DNA from: JALOAT01 sp041685115
GTDB lineage: Bacteria > Pseudomonadota > Gammaproteobacteria > Thiohalomonadales > Thiohalomonadaceae
Direction: 5' to 3'
NCBI GenBank assembly: GCA_041685115.1
Contig: JAWLGK010000001.1
Coordinates: 310,001 to 374,000 of the forward strand
Length of the DNA: 64,000 nucleotides
In this document: one piece after another, positions 59,690-64,000 of the stretch
How the letters are laid out: every line of letters starts with the position of its first letter
Position numbering within the stretch: the first letter of the stretch is position 1
The notes under the pieces: generated by a model
Told to the model about the DNA's origin: nothing
Databases searched by the model: none
What the model saw: only the letters and a program-made list of their open reading frames with translations
Made by a program: the position numbers and the translations under genes

Positions 59690-61678
59690 TCAATGCGCAT
59701 CGCGGTTGTTGTGGTGGAGCATGTATTTGGCGGTTTCGTACATGCCGACCGCCAAGCGATGCATGCGCGCGGCGCGTTCGGGTTCTCGCGCCGAGAAATC
59801 TGTGCGCACGTCCGTGCCATCGAGGCGGAACAGCCTGGGCTGACTACCATCGATACCGGTACGCAGCAGGTAGCCGTCGCCAAGCACGCCGATTTCCCTT
59901 CGGCCATGGTTGATGAGGAATGCGTAACGCTGGCTGTCATGGCGCGGGTCGAGCAGATCACGGCCGAGGGTGCGTACCCGATAGGGCTGGCCCGCGAGGT
60001 GCGCCACCGTAGGTAGCACATCCACCTGGCTGGCCACGCGTTCGTCCACCTGCGCGGCGATGCGGCCCGGTGCGTAGATGACCAACGGCACGCGATGGGC
60101 GTTCAGCTCGAGCTGGTTTTCGGCCGGGCCCGCGTGCCGGCCCGCATTACCGCCGAGGCCGTGATCGCCGAAGAAGACGAAGATGGTATTGGCGAAGTAG
60201 GCCTCATTGCGCGCCGCGTCCATGAACCAGCCCACCGCGTGGTCGAGGAAGCGGAACGAATTGAATTCGGCCTCGTCGTCGAAGCCGAACTTCTGCACGG
60301 CTTCGTTGCCCGGGGACAGCGACTCAAAACCGCGGTTGTCGTCGGGGATGGTGTAGGGGCGATGGCCGCCGGAGGTCTGGATGTAGGCGACGAAGGGTTT
60401 GTCGAGCCCGCGCAACACCTGGTTGGCCTCCTCGAACAGCGACAGGTCGGAGATACCCCACACGTCCACGCGCGGGCTCTCGTAACTGCCCTCCTCGTAG
60501 ATGTGCAACCCCGGGATGTTGTGCGAAAGCACACCACGGATGTTGCCCCAGCTGGCGCTGCCGCCGAGGAAGTAGAACTTCTCATAGCCGTCCAGCCCGG
60601 CCAGTACGGAGTGCTGGTTGACGATGACGGGATTGCGCGAGGAGGTGCCGTTCAGTTCCACGTCGGGCGTGCCCGTGGTGGTGGCGAACACGGCCCGCGC
60701 GGTGCCGGTGTGCGGCACGAAGAAGTTGGGAAAGTACATGCCGTCGCGCGCGATCCGGGCCATGTGGGGCGTGGGATCGAGCGGGTTGCCCGAGAAACTG
60801 GTCTTGTAGGTGGCGAAGGATTCGAGTTGCACCACCACGATGTTGGGGCGTGTGGCGGCGCTGCCGGCGACGCTGCGCTCGAAGCGCAGGGCCGCTCTGT
60901 CGGGCGCCTCGACACCAAGGAATCCGGCCATCACGTCATAGTATTCGCGCACCTTATCCTCGCTGTAACTCACACCGCCGTTCTTGCGCGTATCGAGGAA
61001 ATAGTGCAATGGGTTGACGGCCACGGCGGCCGCGAAGGCGTGCGGGCTGAAGTAGGCATCGCTCCAGCGCAGCGGATACCAGGAGACCTTGCCGTAGACC
61101 CCACCCAGCATGACGAAAAAGGTGACCACGCCCACGGCAAGGCGCCCGCGCCAGCGCAGCACCGGCGCCGGCTGTACGGCCACCTGCCCGAACAGGCGGT
61201 ATACCCCGTAAGCGATGGCCGCCGTTGCCGTGAGGATGCCGAGCGCGATCCGCACCACCGGATAGGATTCCCACACCATGGCGAACGAAATATCCGCGTT
61301 CTCGAGGAAGCGCAGCACGGTGTTGTCCACGCGCGTGGCGAGATAGGCGTAGTGACCGAAATCCAGTGCATAGAACAGCGCCAGGCCCAGTGCCGCGAGC
61401 GTCACATAGCCGGACCAGAACAGGCGCCTGCCCGGGCCCTCGAACGGGCTCAACGGGCGGAAGCCCGCCAACATGGCCAGTGGCACGAGCAACACCAGCA
61501 CTATGCGCAGGTCGAACTTGGCGCCCAGATAGAAGGCCTGGGCCAGATCACCGGCGGCGACGGGGTCCGCGGCGTTGTGGAAGGCGAGGAAAAAGGCGAG
61601 CCGCAGGCCGCCCAGCACCAGTACCCCAGCGCCGGTGGCAACCAGCAGGAATCGGATAAGACGCGGAAGACGCAACAT
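59690..61678 (-). CDS. LTA-synthase-like membrane sulfatase/phosphoglycerol transferase
   Basis: A protein of 662 residues from ATG 61678. Five N-terminal transmembrane helices (to about residue 210), then a periplasmic sulfatase-fold domain with PNIVVVQLESFATYKTSF, FVPHTGTARAVFATTTGTPD (the Thr nucleophile region), YFLGGSASWGNIRGVLSHN, FFGDHGLGGNAGRHAG (metal-binding Asp-His). LTA synthase and OpgB relatives transfer glycerol-phosphate; in Gram-negatives targets include osmoregulated glucans or lipid A-like lipids. Divergent from a metallophosphoesterase gene. Target unknown. Confidence 0.85.
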   Translation of the reverse strand: MLRLPRLIRFLLVATGAGVLVLGGLRLAFFLAFHNAADPVAAGDLAQAFYLGAKFDLRIVLVLLVPLAMLAGFRPLSPFEGPGRRLFWSGYVTLAALGLALFYALDFGHYAYLATRVDNTVLRFLENADISFAMVWESYPVVRIALGILTATAAIAYGVYRLFGQVAVQPAPVLRWRGRLAVGVVTFFVMLGGVYGKVSWYPLRWSDAYFSPHAFAAAVAVNPLHYFLDTRKNGGVSYSEDKVREYYDVMAGFLGVEAPDRAALRFERSVAGSAATRPNIVVVQLESFATYKTSFSGNPLDPTPHMARIARDGMYFPNFFVPHTGTARAVFATTTGTPDVELNGTSSRNPVIVNQHSVLAGLDGYEKFYFLGGSASWGNIRGVLSHNIPGLHIYEEGSYESPRVDVWGISDLSLFEEANQVLRGLDKPFVAYIQTSGGHRPYTIPDDNRGFESLSPGNEAVQKFGFDDEAEFNSFRFLDHAVGWFMDAARNEAYFANTIFVFFGDHGLGGNAGRHAGPAENQLELNAHRVPLVIYAPGRIAAQVDERVASQVDVLPTVAHLAGQPYRVRTLGRDLLDPRHDSQRYAFLINHGRREIGVLGDGYLLRTGIDGSQPRLFRLDGTDVRTDFSAREPERAARMHRLAVGMYETAKYMLHHNNRDAH

Positions 61679-61795
61679 GTGACGGGTGGGCAATGGAAAA
61701 CGAGGCCGCGAGTATACCACGCAGGTGATCCCCCCCTTTCCCAGGCTGGGCGAAGTTGTGCACAATCGCGGAAAAAATCAAGGAGCCGTACTGCC

Positions 61796-63127
61796 ATGTT
61801 GAAGGGCCGTTGGGCACGCCGCGTCGAGCGCGGGCTGTTGGTGTTTTTGGCCCTGGTGATGCTGTGGGGTGTAGCTCGGCTCAGCCAGGTCGCTTGGCAG
61901 AGCCAATATTTCGGTGACCGCCTCCCCTACCTGCAACGGCTGACGCCTACGCAAGTTACTATCCGCTGGGAGACGGCCGAAGAGAGTGAAGGCGTGATCC
62001 GCTATGGTCTGGACAGCCGCCTCGAACATACTGCCGGCGGAGGCCGTGGGTGGGATCACGAAGTGCTGCTTGAGGGACTCCGTCCGGACACGCGCTACTA
62101 CTACGCGGCGGGCGATCACGAGCCGGCCTCATTCGTCACCGCACCGCAGCCCGGTAGCGACGTACCGGCGCGGTTCTGGGCCGTTGGCGATTCCGGGCAG
62201 ATCGGCGCAGGCCTGCTCAGCGTACGCGATGCCGCCTTGCGCTGGATGGAGGCACACCCGCGCGGCGACCGCCCCCTGTTCGATGCCGGACTGGCGCTTG
62301 GCGATAATGCCTACCGCTCGGGCAGCAATCCGCAATACCAGGACGCGTATTTCGGGCCATTCGCAAACATCCTGAGATCGTTCATGGTCTGGCCGGCCTA
62401 CGGCAATCACGATGCCCGCCGCTGGGCCTACTTCAAGATTCTGACCTTGCCGGAAAACGGCGAAGCGGGCGGCGTGCCTTCCGGCACCGAGCACTGGTAC
62501 GCGTTCGATCACGGGCCCGTACATGTGGTCGTGCTGGACTCCGAAGCGAGCGATCGCGCCAGCGACGGGCGCATGCTGCAGTGGCTACGCGAGGACCTGG
62601 CGGCCAATCGACTGCCCTGGCTCATCGCAGTCATGCACCATCCGCCCTACACCGATGCCAGCCACAGATCGGACGACCCGGGCGACAGCGGCGGGCGCAT
62701 GCGCGACATGCGCGAAAACGCCCTGCCGATCCTGGAGGCCAGCGGTGTGGACTTGGTGTTGTCGGGGCACAGCCATTCCTACGAACGCTCGCACCTGCTG
62801 GACTGCCACTACGGCACGTCCGATACGCTGGCGTCCGGCATGGTCATGGCGCGCGGCGGTGACGGTGCGGTGTTCGAGAAGGCGTCGGCAGGACGCGGCG
62901 CGCACGAGGGCGCCGTCTATGTGGTGGCCGGGTCCTCATCCAAATTGGATTCCGCGGAATTCGGCCACCCCGCCATGGCCGCGTCGCAACGTCGCCTGGG
63001 CTCGGTGGTGATCGACGTGGCGGGCAAGCGCCTCGATGCCCGCTTCATCGATGATGAGGGAACGGTGCGCGATAGCTTCGCCATTGTGAAGGGAGCTGGC
63101 ACGACGCACCCCAGCCTTTGTCGGTGA
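61796..63127 (+). CDS. Purple-acid-phosphatase-like metallophosphoesterase
   Basis: The product has 443 residues from ATG 61796, preceded by AAGGAGCCG. An N-terminal membrane anchor or signal (LLVFLALVMLWGVARL), a fibronectin-like domain (about 45-115, TPTQVTIRWETAEESEGVIRYG), then the phosphoesterase: VGDSGQ, GLALGDNAYR, YGNHD, MHHPPYTD and LSGHSHSYERS, covering the five metal-binding blocks. Periplasmic; hydrolyses phosphate esters. Divergent from the LTA-synthase-like gene with a 117-base gap. The same frame is open upstream but antisense to that gene. Confidence 0.9.
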   Translation: MLKGRWARRVERGLLVFLALVMLWGVARLSQVAWQSQYFGDRLPYLQRLTPTQVTIRWETAEESEGVIRYGLDSRLEHTAGGGRGWDHEVLLEGLRPDTRYYYAAGDHEPASFVTAPQPGSDVPARFWAVGDSGQIGAGLLSVRDAALRWMEAHPRGDRPLFDAGLALGDNAYRSGSNPQYQDAYFGPFANILRSFMVWPAYGNHDARRWAYFKILTLPENGEAGGVPSGTEHWYAFDHGPVHVVVLDSEASDRASDGRMLQWLREDLAANRLPWLIAVMHHPPYTDASHRSDDPGDSGGRMRDMRENALPILEASGVDLVLSGHSHSYERSHLLDCHYGTSDTLASGMVMARGGDGAVFEKASAGRGAHEGAVYVVAGSSSKLDSAEFGHPAMAASQRRLGSVVIDVAGKRLDARFIDDEGTVRDSFAIVKGAGTTHPSLCR

Positions 63128-63159
63128 ATAGACGCGAGGCCGGCTACCCGGCGTGTCGA

Positions 63160-64000
63160 TCAGTACTTGAATTGATGGACCAGGGCGCGCAGTTCTTCGC
63201 TGAGATTGGCCAGGCTGGCGCTGGCACGCGTCACTTCCTCCGTGGCCGCGGCGGACTGTTCGGCGCCGCCGGCGATTTCCGTCACGTTGCGATCGATCTC
63301 CTTCGCCACCGCCTCCTGCTCCTGGGTGGCGCTGGCGATCTGTGCGCTCATGTCCGAGATGCGTGCTACGGTCGGTACGATGTCGTCCAGGGCGCGCGCG
63401 GCGGCCTCGGCTTTTTCCACGGTCTGCGCGGTGAGCCCACGGCTCGCGCCCATGGCTTCGACCGCATGCTGCGCCCCCGTGCGCAGGGCGTCGATCATGT
63501 CGCGAATCTCCTGGGTGGCATCCTGAGTCCGCGCCGCGAGCGTGCGCACCTCATCGGCGACCACGGCGAAGCCGCGCCCCTGCTCACCGGCCCGCGCCGC
63601 CTCGATGGCAGCATTGAGTGCGAGCAGGTTGGTTTGCTCGGCGATGCCACGGATCACGTCCAGCACGCTGCCGATATTTTCCACCTCTTGCTCCAGACTG
63701 GTAACCGCACCGGTGGTCGCATCGATTTCTGAGGACAAGGCGGCGATGGCACCGCGCGCCTCGCGCACCAATCGGCTGCCCTCGATGGCGGTGCCGTCCG
63801 CCTCCTGCGCCGAGTGAGCCGTATCCGAGGCGCTGCGTGCCACCTCCTGGACCGTTGCGGCCATCTCGTTCATGGCCGTGGCCACCTGATCGGTCTCGCC
63901 CTGCTGGCGGCGCACCGCGGCACGGGTCTCCTGCACCGAAGCCGACAACTGCTCGGCAGAGCTGGCCAAGTGCAAGGTGGCGTCACCGACCTGACGCATT
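63160..64000 (-). CDS. Methyl-accepting chemotaxis protein, 5' part beyond the window
   Basis: Partial gene, 280 C-terminal residues visible. The signalling-domain hairpin tip is complete: VIRGIAEQTNLLALNAAIEAARAGEQGRGFAVVADEVRTLA, quoted here only in pieces (IRGIAEQTNLLALNAAIEAA), then GGAEQSAAATEEVTRASASL. A 44-helical type receptor core. The visible end (ELRALVHQFKY) lacks a CheR-binding pentapeptide. The sensor region lies past position 64000. Phospho-relay genes are not in view. Confidence 0.93.
   Translation of the reverse strand, partial: MRQVGDATLHLASSAEQLSASVQETRAAVRRQQGETDQVATAMNEMAATVQEVARSASDTAHSAQEADGTAIEGSRLVREARGAIAALSSEIDATTGAVTSLEQEVENIGSVLDVIRGIAEQTNLLALNAAIEAARAGEQGRGFAVVADEVRTLAARTQDATQEIRDMIDALRTGAQHAVEAMGASRGLTAQTVEKAEAAARALDDIVPTVARISDMSAQIASATQEQEAVAKEIDRNVTEIAGGAEQSAAATEEVTRASASLANLSEELRALVHQFKY

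Noticed and set aside
60095..61795. Upstream 567 codons of a 1010-codon plus-strand frame ending at 63127
   Set aside because: Antisense to the well-supported LTA-synthase-like gene; the phosphoesterase starts at 61796 with its own ribosome-binding site and membrane segment.
1..64000. CRISPR arrays, prophage or insertion sequences
   Set aside because: No regularly spaced repeats, integrase, transposase or structural phage genes were seen on either strand.

Overview
The window is high-GC bacterial chromosome, densely packed on both strands, with no phage, transposase, CRISPR or rRNA/tRNA gene that I can recognise. The protein families (RimO, SohB, YfaZ, YedI/DUF808, the TIGR04211 SH3 protein, a CsrA-family protein with an RsmN-like inserted segment, Tll0287-like haem protein) point to a gammaproteobacterium. 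A bacterial-type phosphoribulokinase at 57257-58135 implies the Calvin cycle. Together with several c-type and b-type haem proteins, this suits an autotrophic or sulfur-oxidising lineage such as Chromatiales/Ectothiorhodospiraceae and relatives. The lineage is inference; no marker gene settles it.

Layout. 1-1606: UroD-family methyltransferase (cut by the left edge) and a corrinoid protein, a B12-dependent methyl-transfer pair. 1977-7437: a secreted protein, then a minus-strand unit (haem protein, FadL/OmpP1-type channel, YgaP-like membrane protein) diverging from an OmpR/EnvZ-like two-component system across an 11-bp-period direct repeat, then a b561-type cytochrome. 7438-8273 holds no convincing gene. 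8274-17088: EF-hand protein, old yellow enzyme, SDR, coiled-coil protein, small membrane protein, envelope proteins, a region with two homologous DnaA-box elements (15305-15842), and a single-domain-type response regulator.

17407-23853 is the most interesting block: seven tightly coupled genes for a thermostable-hemolysin-family acyltransferase-like protein, an AMP-forming acyl ligase, a haem-oxygenase-like diiron oxidase candidate, an SDR, a periplasmic TPR-like protein, and a response regulator/sensor kinase pair. A duplicated 19-nt site precedes the first gene. It reads as a small-molecule pathway carrying its own sensory system. Next to it (23795-24894) lie two divergent paralogous XRE regulators and an RsmN-like CsrA protein that lacks the key RNA-binding arginine.

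25072-31565: DUF4398 and OmpA lipoproteins, DUF808 protein, and a membrane-stress module in which pspA-pspAA converges on pspAB-htpX. 31804-45537: UPF0173 hydrolase, a porin/phosphate-binding-like/Sel1 operon, SohB, cell-wall enzymes (NlpC/P60, D-Ala-D-Ala carboxypeptidase, L,D-transpeptidase), MsrB, a SPOR protein, an orphan Xre/MbcA/ParS-type antitoxin-like protein and small proteins. 45722-56389: transporters, CBS protein, RMD1-family protein, Tll0287-like haem protein, YfaZ, an HU protein with a histone-H1-like tail, YjbQ, GST, HIT protein, RimO and a stand-alone CZB protein. 56386-64000: glycerophosphodiesterase, phosphoribulokinase, PurD, an LTA-synthase-like sulfatase diverging from a purple-acid-phosphatase-like enzyme, and a chemoreceptor cut by the right edge.

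All function calls rest on reading motifs by eye; no database search was possible. Start codons were chosen by ribosome-binding site, signal peptide or family N-terminus, and several differ from the longest possible reading frame.
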